Assembly (NCBI RefSeq): GCF_902635505.1
Contig: NC_045427.1
Location: 597,077,665 to 597,141,664 of the forward strand
DNA length: 64,000 nucleotides
DNA from: Sarcophilus harrisii
Taxonomy: Eukaryota > Chordata > Mammalia > Dasyuromorphia > Dasyuridae
Direction of reading: 5' to 3'
In this document: positions 10,795 to 23,707 of the stretch, in pieces
Numbering within the stretch: position 1 is the first letter of the stretch
How the letters are laid out: the number at the start of each line of letters is the position of its first letter
Program-made: the position numbers and the translations under genes
Notes under the pieces: generated by a model
What the model was told of the DNA's origin: nothing
What the model saw: the letters and a program-made list of their open reading frames with translations, nothing else
The model's database searches: none

Positions 10795-13700
10795 ATGACT
10801 AGCCAGTGTCTCCTGCTGTTCTCAGCCCTACTATTTAGTCTGGCCCATGGAGAAGAAATCTTCCAACCTACTCTGGTTCTGGATATGGCCAAGATCTTAT
10901 TGGATAACTACTGCTTCCCAGAAAACTTAATGGGGATGCAAGAAGCAATTGAGCAAGCAATTAAGAGTGGAGAGATCTTGGATATCTCTGATCCCCAAAT
11001 GCTGGCCAACGTCCTGACGGCAGGTGTGCAGGGTTCTCTCAATGACCCACGGCTAGTGATCTCTTATGAGCCCAGCACCTCCGAGGCTCCTCAGCACGAC
11101 CCCAAATTCGCCAACGCCACTCAGGAAGAGCTACTTGCCTTATTCCAGAAAATAATCAAATACCAGGTACTGGAGGATAACGTTGGTTACCTAAGAGTGG
11201 ACTACATCCCTGGCCGAGACATGATAGAGGAAGTTGGGGAGTTCCTGGTGAATGACATCTGGAAGAAGGTCATGGAGACCTCCTCTCTCGTGTTGGATCT
11301 CCAGCACAGCAGAGGAGGTGAAGTTTCAGGAATCCCCTTTGTCATTTCTTACCTCCACCAGGGGGATATCCTGCTCCACGTAGACACGATTTACGACCGG
11401 CCATCAAACACCACTACTGAGATCTGGACCCTGCCCCAGGTGCTGGGGGAGAGGTACAGTGGGGAGAAGGACATCGTGGTTCTCACCAGCCATCATACTG
11501 TAGGGGTAGCTGAGGATATCGCCTACATCCTCAAGAAGATGCGTCGGGCCATTGTGGTGGGAGAGCAGACCCAGGGAGGGTCCCTCGATCTCCGGAAGCT
11601 GCGCATTGGACAGTCAGACTTTTTCATCACCGTCCCTGTGGCACGTTCTCTGAGCCCCCTGGGTGGGGGTAGCCAGACTTGGGAGGGCAGCGGGGTGGTT
11701 CCCTGTGTGGGGATTCCAGCAGAACAGGCTCTGGAGAAAGCGCTGGCCATTCTCACCCTCCGCAGGGCAAGACCAGGAGCCATTCAGAGGCTCATGGAAA
11801 TCTTGCAGAAATACTACACCCTGGTGGATAGGGTACCGGCCCTGCTCCATCACCTAACCGCCATCGACTATTCCTCCGTGCTCACGGAGGAGGATTTGGC
11901 CGCCAAACTCAACGCGATGCTCCAGGCGGTGTCCGAGGATCCCCGGCTCCTGGTGCGGGTTCTGAGGCCCGAGGAAGCCACAGTCGAGGCTGAACCCGGA
12001 GAGGAATCTGCCACTCCCGCCTCCGTGTCCCTGCCTGAAAGTGACGCCGAACGGCAGGCGCTGATAGACTCGGTTTTCCAGGTGTCGGTTCTCCCGGGCA
12101 ACGTGGGCTACCTGCGCTTTGATGAGTTTGCCGATAACTCGGTCCTCGGCACACTGGCTCCCTATGTGCTGCGACAGGTCTGGGAGCCCCTTCAGGACAC
12201 CGACCACCTCATCATGGATCTTCGCTATAACCCCGGGGGGCCTTCCTCGGCGGTGCCCTTGCTCCTGTCCTATTTCCAGGACCCAGCCGCGGGCCCCGTT
12301 CGCCTCTTTGCCACCTACGACCGCCAGACCAACCAGACGCAGGAGTACCGGAGCCGGGCAGAGCTGCTTGGCAAGCCCTACGGAGCCGAGCGGGGAGTCT
12401 ACCTGCTCACGAGCTACCACACGGCCACGGCGGCGGAGGAGTTTGCTTTCCTCATGCAGTCCCTGGGCCGGGCCACCCTGGTCGGGGAAATCACGGCCGG
12501 CAGCCTGATGCACACCCGCACCTTCCCTCTGCTGCAGCCCCCCAATGGGAGCCTGGTTCTCACCGTGCCCACTCTCACTTTCATCGACAACCACGGCGAG
12601 TGCTGGCTCGGAGGAGGAGTTGTGCCCGACGCCATTGTCTTGGCCGAAGAAGCTCTGGACAAAGCCAAGGAGGTCCTAGAATTTCACCAGAGGCTGGGCG
12701 CCTTGGTAGAAGGCACTGGACACCTCGTGGAGGCCCATTACGCTCTCCCCGAAGTAGTCGGGCAGGCCAGTGCCTTCTTAAGAGCCACACTAGCCCACGG
12801 GACCTACCGCACAGCTGTAGACTTCGAATCATTAGCATCCCAACTTACCAGCGACTTGCAGGAGGTGTCCGGGGACCATCGGCTACACGTGTTCCACAGT
12901 CCCGGGGAACCAGTCCCGGAAGAATCGTCCCCACCTCACAAAGGGGTCCCTTCCCCTGAGGAGCTGACTTACCTCATCGAGGCTCTCTTCAAGACAGACG
13001 TCCTGCCGGGGCAGTTGGGCTACCTCCGTTTTGACATGATGGCGGAGGTAGAGACGGTGCGAGCCATTGGCCCCCAGCTAGTAGAGCTGGTGTGGGAGAA
13101 GCTGGTGAATACAGAAGCATTGGTGGTGGACCTGAGGTACAACCCTGGGAGCTACTCCACCACCGTGCCCCTCCTCTGCTCCTACTTCTTCGAAGCTGAG
13201 CCCCGAAAGCACCTGTACACCGTCTTTGATCGGGCAACCTCCCAGTTCACAGAGGTTTGGACTCTGCCTCAGGTGACTGGAGAGCGTTATGGTTCCCAGA
13301 AGGACTTGTACATCCTGATCAGCCATACCAGTGGCTCTGCGGCTGAAGCCTTTGCTCACATCATGAAGGACCTGCAGAGGGCCACAGTCATTGGTGAGCC
13401 CACGGCAGGAGGGGCCCTTTCGGTGGGCATTTACCAGGTGGGTGACAGCCCCCTTTATGTTTCCATGCCCACTCAGGTAGCCCTCAGCCCAGTCACTGGG
13501 AAAGCCTGGGATATGGCCGGGGTTGAGCCTGATGTCAGCGTGTTGGCAAATGAGGCCCTCATCACTGCCCAGGGCATTGTTGCCCTTCGTGCCAAGGTGC
13601 CCACCATTCTACAGACAGCTGGCAAGCTTGTTGCTGATAATTATGCTTCCCCAGAGGTGGGATCCAGAGTGGCAGCAAAGCTGGCAAGTCTCCAGATCCA

Positions 13701-13842
13701 GTATGGGAAAGTTACCTCAGAAGGGGAACTGGCTGACATGTTGGGGGCAGATCTGCAGACTCTTTCTGGAGATAGACACCTGAAGACAGCCCATATCCCA
13801 GAGGACGCCAAGGACCGCATCCCTGGGATCGTTCCCATGCAG
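10795..13842 (+). CDS. RBP3: RBP3 exon 1 (modules 1-3 and start of 4)
   Basis: A single 3048-base coding exon, codons 1-1016. The start ATG is fixed by the signal peptide, by alignment to the human N-terminus (FQP-LVLDMAK), and by an in-frame TGA at 10786-10788. Its context is weak (C at -3, A at +4). The donor is ATGCAG|GTGAGA at 13842/13843, phase 0. It is placed by the residues IPGIVPMQ, which continue directly into exon 2 as in human; the open frame runs past the donor to 13875 only by chance. The middle, about 11840-12660 (module 2), is markedly GC- and CpG-rich. Confidence 0.97.
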
Positions 13843-16800
13843 GTGAGACTCCACAATAGCCCCAGTACTGCCTAAGAAGCCCTCTCTTAAGGGTATTTAG
13901 AGTTTAAGTAGAAAATCACCTAATCACAAGACTCATTGAGAAAGGACCAGGACTAATGGATAATTAAAAGGAAATAAACAAGTCCAAATGAGGGAACAGC
14001 ATAGAGCCACTTGAAAATAAAATAAACTGCCTCATGAAGTAATAAGTCCCTCTCACTGAAGGTGTTCAAGCACCTGGTTGGTGGGGATAGTATTGAGAGG
14101 GGTAGGTTGTTAAGGAAATTCATGCTTCAGATAATTTGGGAAGATGGTCTTGGAAGTCTTCCTACTACACAATTTTATGAAGATAAGAAACACTCTCTTA
14201 CACAGAAAAGTGAATCAGCACAAAGGCTCATCTTACAGATTGTCAGAGGAATGCATATTGACAAACTTACCAGACAAGGCTGAACTACAACCAGAAGACA
14301 AATAGGGTCTGCTTGGAATATAAACCTTTAAAGGGGAACATCATGAGAGGTCCATTGGTATTGTCAGAGGGGCTCACCAGAGTGGGCAGGAGAAGTAAAG
14401 GAACCCAGTTAATAAAACTCAGTGTTGATAGCTCTGGAAGAATGTTCAGTAGAAGAAGAAAGAGAAATAGTTGAATTAGTTTCAATAAAGTTAGCTGAAA
14501 TTAGTTGGGAGAAATATTAATGAACTTTATCTTACTGAGTTCCTCTCTTACAATTAATGAGAATGAATTGTTCAGTCATTTTTTTTTCAGTTTATTCAGC
14601 TCTTTTTGAACTCATTTGGAGTTTTTTTTAGGCAAAGATACTGGAGCAATTTGTTGTTTCCTTCTCCAGCTCATTTTACAGATGAGGAAACTGAGGCAAA
14701 CAGGGTTAATTGACTTGCCCAAGTCACACAGTTAGTAAGTTATCTGAGGCCAAATTTGATCTCAGGAAGATGAGTTTTTCTAACTTCAGGCTTGACATTC
14801 TATCCACTCTGACATTTATCTGCCCCAGGAGAATGAATAAAATGAACAGTTAGAGGAAGTTATAATTATAAAAGAGTAAATCCAATCCAAAAAATACATA
14901 CTAAATGCCACTATGTCAAGTCAAACCAACAACAATTATTGCATGTCAAACACTATGCTAAGTCCTAGGTACACAAAGGAGGCAAAAATAATTTTTACCT
15001 CAAAGACATCACCTTCTAATTAGGAAAAATATATAAAAATATATTTATTGGGAAAAAATATATGTTATTGGGAGTAGGGATTCCAGGTCTGTGATTTCAC
15101 TTTTTGTATGAAACTTCCAGCATGAAAATATCCTCTATATATTTAAATAAGGACTTTATTTGTAATTTATAATCTCAGAGAGCCATATAGGTCTACTTGC
15201 ACCCTGCCACATCTTTCTTGACCTGATATAAAATGAGATGGAAGGTAACTGAGTTATTAGTAAAGACAAACTGGGGAGAGTCCATAAGACAAACCTCTGC
15301 AAAAGGAAGGATTTGAAATAAATCTTGGAGGAAGACAAGGAAACTAATAGATAAAAGGTGAGAAGGAGGAGGATTTTAGTTATGGAAGACAGGTGGTGAC
15401 AAAGGCAGGGATGGCAGATGGAGGATCATTGGGGAAGAACAGCCAGTCGGCCCATGTGGAAAAGTAAAGCAGATAGCCAGCTCAAAGACATGAAGTTGGA
15501 AAACTTAGTGTCTTGTTCAAGAAAAAAGTCAACTGATATTTTCTGTATCGTAGAATATGTTGTTGAGTTGTTTGAGTCATTTCTGACTCTTCATGACCTC
15601 AAATGGGATTTTCTTGGCAAAGATATTGGAGTGGTTGGCTATTTTACAGATGAGGAATGGAGGCAAACAGAGTTAAATTACTCGCCCAGAGTTGCACAGC
15701 TAGTTAGAGGGGAATAAAGTATAGTGCACAAGGCTCTGGCAATACAAAGACAAAAACTAAGTCCCTGCTCTCAAGGGACTTACATTCTACATGGAGCATG
15801 GTAGAATACAATATAAAAACAGTTAATTAAAGGCTTGCAAAGCAATGGACATATCATATATCATTTGATATAGAAAATAACCTGAGGATATTATTATACT
15901 AGAAAGGTCTGAAGAACCTAGTGATCCTATTGTATCAAATTTCTAAGACATTACTATTTCATTTTGAAAATGAGGAAACTGAGACCCAAGGGAGATAGGT
16001 TACTTGCCTTTGCTAGTAAATGCTAGAGATAGAATTCAAACTTGGCTCTCTCTTCACTTCTACACCAGTGAGCTTTCCACCACCCTGAACCTTCTCTCAC
16101 AACTCCACTGAACCTATAAAATGGATGAACCCAAATACCTTTTCAGTGGAAGAAGAGGGAAGAGTTTGAAGTTGTCTTTTTTTTTAACAAAAAGAAGTGT
16201 CTAAATCTGTGTTTCCCATTCTTGCAACTTTAAAAAAAAATGCTAAGGATTCAAAGACAAAAATTCATCAATCAGAAATTTGCTTCCTAGAGCTCATAGA
16301 CTTTAGGTCATCCTTAGAGGTCACAAAAAACAGAAGAGACTGTCCAGAATAGGGCAGGTCTGGCCACACTCAAGCCTTTTTAAGCACTTGTTGAGAAAAT
16401 ATTGATGCTCTGTTTAAAACCAACCTCAATAAAAACACTTTGGTGTATATACACACACACCCGCATGCATGCATGCTTGCATACAGTTGTTAAATTCCAC
16501 AGGGCTTTAAAAGATGAGGAATTATCCTCTCTCAGTGACCTTTATTGCTCACCCATACCACGAGTCTTAAAAAATGTCGAGCATCTTTTGAAATCACTTC
16601 TGTGTAGCCAGGAGGGGGCTTTTTCACATGAATTCAGGATTTCTGAACCACACATAAATAGAGTCAGACTGAAGCCATGGAGATAATGGGTATATTCCTG
16701 GAACCCAGGCCTCATTAATCAATCCACACACTTGAAAGATCAAGTGGAATTCCTGTCACTGGCCACTGGATTGGAAATGACAAACTCAATAGCCTCTGAT

Positions 16801-19800
16801 GGTCATGTGCAATGGCCAAACAAAGTAAAGAAAAGGGAGAGGGCGGGAGGGAGGAAAGAGGGGAGGAAGGGCTCTCATGCCATTTGTGCAAGCCATCAAG
16901 TCTATGGCCTAAACCCCCAAATAAAGGAACTCAGTTATGTTCCAACATGCTCCCTGCCACTAAGGGATGAGGATGCAGCAGCTGAGGTAAGAAGGGCAAT
17001 GAAAAGCAAATTCAAGGCAACAAATATTTGTTAATTTGCTATTGTTACTAATTATTAACAATAATTTTGTTAATGCTAGTTAAATGCTTATTACATTTGA
17101 GCTCGACGCCAGATACTGAGAGAAGTTCAAACGTTATTCCCAGAATTATTTCTGTCCACATAAATATCTTGCAATTTTTTAAAATTGTATTTGTTTGGGG
17201 AAAATATTATTTATTGGGGTGAGGAGGAACCCAAGCCTGTGGTTTCATGTTTGTATAGAAGTCCCGATAGGAAAACACCCTCCTCATATGCAAATTTGTC
17301 TGCAATTTATAGCCTCAGAAAGTCATTTGGAGGTACTAAAGGTTTAAGTCTATGGTCACATAGCTAATATGTATAAGAGACAACACCTAGATCTGAAGCT
17401 TCCTCTGAACCAGTCCCAAATGGTTTGCTGAAGATTCTCTCAAGGAAGGGTTAACTTCAGAACTCCAAATGACAAGACTTAGTAACTGATTGGCTGAAAG
17501 AAATGATGGAGAGAGAAAAGTGAAAGAAAACCCAAATTATAGATGTATAGGAGACATTGTGATTGGTGGTAGCAGTGGTGGGAAGAATAAATTCAAGTTT
17601 GGGGGAAAGATAATAAGTTGCACTTAGGACTGATTGAATTTGAGATGCCAATCGAATAACCAGACAAAAATGTCCTATATTCAATTGGAGGTGCTGGCAG
17701 AAGTGGAGATAAAGATGTTGGAGTGAAGAGTAACAATTGCAGCGATTGGAATAAATGAGTCTGTCAAGTTAAAGATCCTTGAGAGAGAGAGAGAGAAGAA
17801 GGGTTGAAGATAGAATCTTGAGTCCCACACAGTACCTTAAAAGGTTAGCTGGAGAATTAGGAGAAGAAGCAGGGGAATGGACCTGGAGTTCAGAAGGGAG
17901 CTCTCAGAAGTGGAAAGGATTTCACTGTCATTTGGTAGTTTCCCAAAAGTCTTCTTAGAGTCAGAACACACTAGAGGTGAGTGAGAGGAGCCTTAGAGAT
18001 CCTTTAACCCAACCTTCCCCTTTGTCAGATGTGGAAATGGAGCCCCTAAAGAAATAAATGACTGCACCCAGTGTTCACAGAGATGGAACCAGAACCCAGG
18101 TGTTCTGAGGTCAAGGTCACTTATATTCCTACTATATTATATTGTTCAGTCCAAGGTGGTCCATGAAAGAAAAGTAATAAAGGTTGGAACACTCTACACT
18201 TAGATAGTTCTTAAAGTGCTAGCCTGGTAGAGTGTTAAGGAAAAGATCCCAGTTGTAGGGTGTCCAGACTAATAATCTGGGTCTACAAATTCCCCACTCA
18301 CTTAAAAGGATATCATTATTAAGCAATGGGGACAGGAATAGGGATGGAAATGGATGGGGATGGGAGAGACGGTGGGCATAGGATTAGAGGTGGGAATAGG
18401 GTTGGAAATGGGGATAGGGTTGGGAATAAGGGTAGAGGTATGGAGAGGATAAGGGTAAGATTGGGAATAAGGTTGGAGATGGGGAGAGAGATACCAGAGG
18501 AATAAGAATAGGGGTAAGATAGAGGATGGGAATAAGGGTATAGGTAGAGACAAGGATAGGAATTAGCAAGAAAGGTAGGGAAAGGAATTGAACCTGTGTT
18601 TTCAATGATATAGAGAACTCCCATAAGAGGAAACTCAGTTTCCCTATGTAGATTGACAGCTTCTCTGCCATACAATCAATATGTGTCAGAGCTGGATCTT
18701 CCTGGTCTTGTTCTCTTTTCATGATATCATGCTGCTTTTCATTATCATAATTGGCATTATTAATAATAACAATAATACCTTTCTTTTGCTTAAAAGTTTT
18801 ATGGTACTTTTATTGATATAAATTATTATTGATATAAATTATTAATTATTAATAAATTATTATTGATATAAATATAAAGCATTTCATTTGCTGTTCATTA
18901 CAATTTGAGACAAGGAAGAAATGATACCCATTTCACAGATGAGGAAATTATAAATGGCAAAGTGAGAACCGGAAGCCAGATCTACAATTAGGCTTGTGAT
19001 CCCCTAAACCATAGATGAAGAAAATGAAACATTGCACAGTCCAGTGAGCCCCTTCAATTCATGCTGAAAATGAGCTGCAAGGCCAGGGTTATTACTAATT
19101 TATCTGTGTTTGATTCCCTGGATCTAATGAACTCATTAAGTCATGGATGGCAGAAGCAAATAAATATAATTTTATCAATGTTATTTGAGAACTGGTTGGA
19201 GGATGAAGAGGGAGAGCTAAAAATAAGGTAAGAGATTTGGTAACATGGAAAGAGATGAACAGAGCTTAACAGTAATCTTTTTGTTTGTTTGTTTATTCTA
19301 CAAATAAATGCCATCCTCATCCTTACCACTGATAGGAAATTAGTTAACTCTTTAGAAGGGGACATAAATAGCTGATAGGATCTGAGGCTGTAACATTGAC
19401 AATAGAATAAAGTGTGTTATTCTTAGCTTAAAAGAACTTACTGAAAAAACTTTGCTTTTCTTGTTTGGGGAGCACAGGAGTCTGTGTATGGTATCCAATT
19501 TGGGTACTCTTTATATTTCTCATCTAGATATTGAAACATGTACAATAAACATGTTTCAGACTCTTTTTTTCAGAGTTAATAAAATTATTTGAATATGCTC
19601 AAATGAAGTATATCCCAGAAACAAAGGGATAGAGAACTCCCAAGTGAAAAAACTCAGCTGTATTGGATGCAGGTCAGCATTTTCTCAGCATATTAGAACC
19701 TTAGAAAGTTATCTTATAGCATTGAGAGATTAAGAGATTTGACCAGGATCATACATCCTGTATGAATTAGAGATGATTTTTAATTCAAATCTTTGAGACC

Positions 19801-22800
19801 AAGGTCTCTGCTTTCTATACTAGTGAATTCTGCCACAGTGAATATGAACCTCCTATTCTGAGCTCTTGACTTGTTAGCGACACTCAAGGTTTCCCATCAT
19901 ATCAAGGTGATCTTTGGACCTTGATTGGGAAATATTATTTTCCTTAATTAGAAATTCATAAAATTTACCCAACTCCTTCTAGATTGTAAGCTCCTTGGGG
20001 ACCTAGACTACATCTTAATTACCTTTCCATTACCATCCCTCCTATCCCTTAGAGTAGAACTCTGATATTTTCTGAGGGAACATGGGGGTAGGAGATGAGC
20101 CTATGATTTCAGTCATGCAAGGAACTCCCAGTGTGGAAATTCCCTTCACAGATATAGAGAGTTGTCTGGGACACTGAAAAGGTAAGTTGTGACCCAGGGT
20201 CACACCGCCTGTGACAGAGAAATGACTTCCTAACTCCTAGACTGGTCTCTTCACTATGTCATCTCTGATCACCTACTAAAGATAAATGTTGACAAATGTA
20301 TTTGTTGAATTAATGAATTCTATGACTTTCCCTATCTTTTTTTAATTCAGCTTCCCTCTCCTGAAGCCTTTGAAGACCTGATCAAGTTTTCCTTCCATAC
20401 CAATGTATTTGAGGGCAACATTGGCTACCTGAGGTTTGACATGTTTGGAGACTGTGAGCTGCTCATCCAAGTCTCAGATCTGTTGGTGGAACACGTCTGG
20501 AAGAAGGTCATGCACACGGATGGAATGATTATTGACATGAGGTAAGCATGGGAGGAGGCCCTGACTGGAAAGTCAGACTACAGGATGCCAGCAGAACTGA
20601 ATAAAACCAGAGATGGAACTAGTGAGGGAGGCAACTAAGTGGCAGGTGGACAGGAGCACTGGGCCTGGAGTCAGGAAGACCTGACACTAATTGTGTGACT
20701 CTAGGTGAGTCCCTTAATTTTTGCCTCAATCTACTGGAAAAGGAAATAGCAAACCACATTAGTATTTTAGCCAAGGAAACTCAATGGACAGTATAACTGG
20801 TTATGGTTCAAAATTTTGGCTTAGTGTTAGCTTAGTGTTATTGTCTAGAACCAAGAGAAGGGAAAGTAGGATTTGAATTTGAGGTGGTGGGACAGCAAAT
20901 TTTAAATAATCCCCTTTTCTTCCTCCTTCCATCCCATAAAGAAATGATAATCCAATTTTACTCTATCCTCTCCCTAATTCCAGTTTTCCTCTTTCTTTCT
21001 TATTGTTGTTTTCTTACCTTGAATTTGTTGTGTGCATTTTATAAAGTAATTATGCATTTAGGTCTTCAACTGAAATAGGCCTCAGAGAACATCTAGTCAA
21101 AATTTTTAATTTCACAGATAGAGACATCACAGTCCACGGTGGTTATGATTATTTCTCCAGAATTACACAGGCAGTAAGCACCATAGCCTGCATTTGAATC
21201 CAGATCCTCCAACGCCAGATTGTACACTTTCTATTTTAACACCCTCCATCCTCAGCTTTTCTTTCTGCAAAGACCAGCTTCTCTCCCACCTTCCCTGAAC
21301 AAACATCCATGTCTCTTCCCCAGTGAAGGCAGAAATCCCCATGCTACTTGCCTGCCTCACTGTATTAGAGAGATGATCATCAAATATTCTCTGATGAAAT
21401 CAAGAGTACGGGACCCCAGATCTTTTGGGATGGACTGCAGGGCCCCTCTGAGATCCTCTCTAACTCTGAAATTCTATCCCCTAAAGCCATTATAGTAACT
21501 AATTCTTCTTCCAACTCAACTCAATTTATCTTAATTACTTCTTGTATCATTTTCACATCATGAATAGTAAAGCTGATTTGAGGGTGCTTTCCTATGTTAC
21601 CTATTGCCTTAGGCAATGTTTGCCCAGATGTTGCTAATTATGGTTCCAAAAGAGACCCAAATATTTCACCATCTCTGTTCAATAGCACCAAAAGTGTTTT
21701 TAGAATGAATATAGATATAGATGTATAGATATATACATATATATTTCTTTCCCTAAGGGAATCTAATATGTGAAAAATCAGTCTTCACAAGAATGTAAAT
21801 TCAGGATTGATTGTTTATTTTACAGATTTTTCTCTTGCTTTAACCTCTTAATTCTCTTAAGGGAGAAAGATCCTTTATATCTATAAGATATGCTTTATTT
21901 GACCACTAGGTAGTGCCAAAGTGCATAGAGGCATCCATCTGTAGTCAATTTATCTTAGTCTCCTCATCTGTAAAATAGGGATAATAACACTTCCCTCACA
22001 GGACTTTTGTGAGGATCAAATGAGGAACAAAATAAACTATTTATTACACTGTGTTATATATATTAGGTCTCTCGTCCTTGATTTGAGGAAAAATAATCCA
22101 AACATAGGTTTTCAGGAACAAGAGGTAGTATGGCTTTGAGAATACAGAGATTCCAAGGAATCATCAAAAGCTAAATTCAAAACTCATCTATGACATATAT
22201 GGCTCTTTAATCCTGAGCAGATCACTTCACCTCTCAGTGTTCTAGACCAGTGGGAAAAAAGGACCATTAAATCATATGTAAAGGTAGCATATTTACTTAG
22301 AAAACTACATATTAACATTATCAATGTTTTACTTGTTTTACTATTCATTTTATTAAATATTTTCCAATAACATTTTAATCTGGTCGGGGCTCAAATTGGG
22401 GAGTATTGAGGCAAGCATAGACCTATTCTATCTAGATAGTATTCTAGAACCATATATAAATTGCAGAAAGGACACCAACTTGCTTCAATAAAGGAAATTT
22501 CCTCAGCTGGGAGATCCTTATATTAATGAAATGATAGGTCCAATCCTGTACCCAGTGCCTCTTCAGGAACATAGAAGAATTCTGAAGGTAGAGAAGAGTC
22601 CTTAAGGTTCATATAGTCCAACTCATCTACAAAATAGGAAAAAAGACTCAAAAATTGGAGTGACATTCAAAGTCCCACAGCTAGTTAGTGACAGAATCAA
22701 AGCTAAACCCAGGTCTCAAATCTATTGCATAAAGTACATTCTAGTTATGGATACCTATGGGAGAATATTTCTCTTTCTGTACAGAGATAGGTATGAAAAC

Positions 22801-23632
22801 ACAGAGAATGACATCTCCTTCTGGAGCTCTGAGTTTTTTTCTGAACAAGCTATACCATTCCTTCACCCATGCTCTCCACTACTTTTAGGAGAGCAAAGAG
22901 ACATGTGAGTCATAAGGTGAGGAAAATTATTTCTCTTCTGTAGGAACAAGCTGGCCTTTTAAATAGCAGATGGGAGGGAGATGGAGGAAGCCTAGAGTCC
23001 CTTTCCACTCTACCTACCAAAAAGAGGGTATAACCTTGGGATTTGGATCCACCACCACCCTTCGTAATCACTAGGTGGCACTAGACTCCACAAAAATACA
23101 AAACAGGCTTTTTCTTCGTTGGGAGTCCATAGAAACAGAATAAAACTTTTTTATTATTCTATAACTGAAGATGCTGCTACCACTCTGACCAATATATGAT
23201 AGAGGAAGATAGGGAAGGAAATGGGAGGGAGGAAGATAAGGAGTAACTGAAAAAGTTTCCACTAGGTCACTATCCTATTCTCTTCCCTTTGATTTACAGT
23301 TGATTTTTTCTGGGGTCCTTTGATTACTGTTAAAAAGTAATCTGTTTGAAATTTACTGGTGCCCAAATGGTCAGAAGGATAATCCTTTTCTCTAAACTAT
23401 GATGTATACAATTTATAAAGGGATGAATAAACCAAGGCCCAGAGAAACTACATTTCTTTTTTAAAATATATATAATCCATTTTTTTCTTTTTTTATTAAC
23501 ACTTTTTATTTTTAAAACATATGAATGGATAATTTTTCAATATTGACCCTTGTAAAGCCTTTCCCTCCATCCCCTTCCTTAGATGGCAAGTAACCCAATA
23601 TATGTAAAACATGGTAAAATAAGTGTTAAATC

Positions 23633-23707
<75 letters not shown>

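Noticed and set aside
11854-12594. A 246-codon open frame antisense to RBP3 exon 1, and several shorter ones at 11523-13856
   Set aside because: They are shadows of the GC-rich sense frame; none has recognisable motifs and all overlap strongly matched RBP3 coding sequence.
13843-13875. Continuation of the RBP3 frame past 13842 to a stop at 13875
   Set aside because: The strong donor CAG|GTGAGA and the exact continuation of module 4 in exon 2 show this is intron sequence.
18302-18722. Three overlapping Pro/Tyr/Ser-rich frames on the minus strand
   Set aside because: Explained by the GGGATAGG-type minisatellite.
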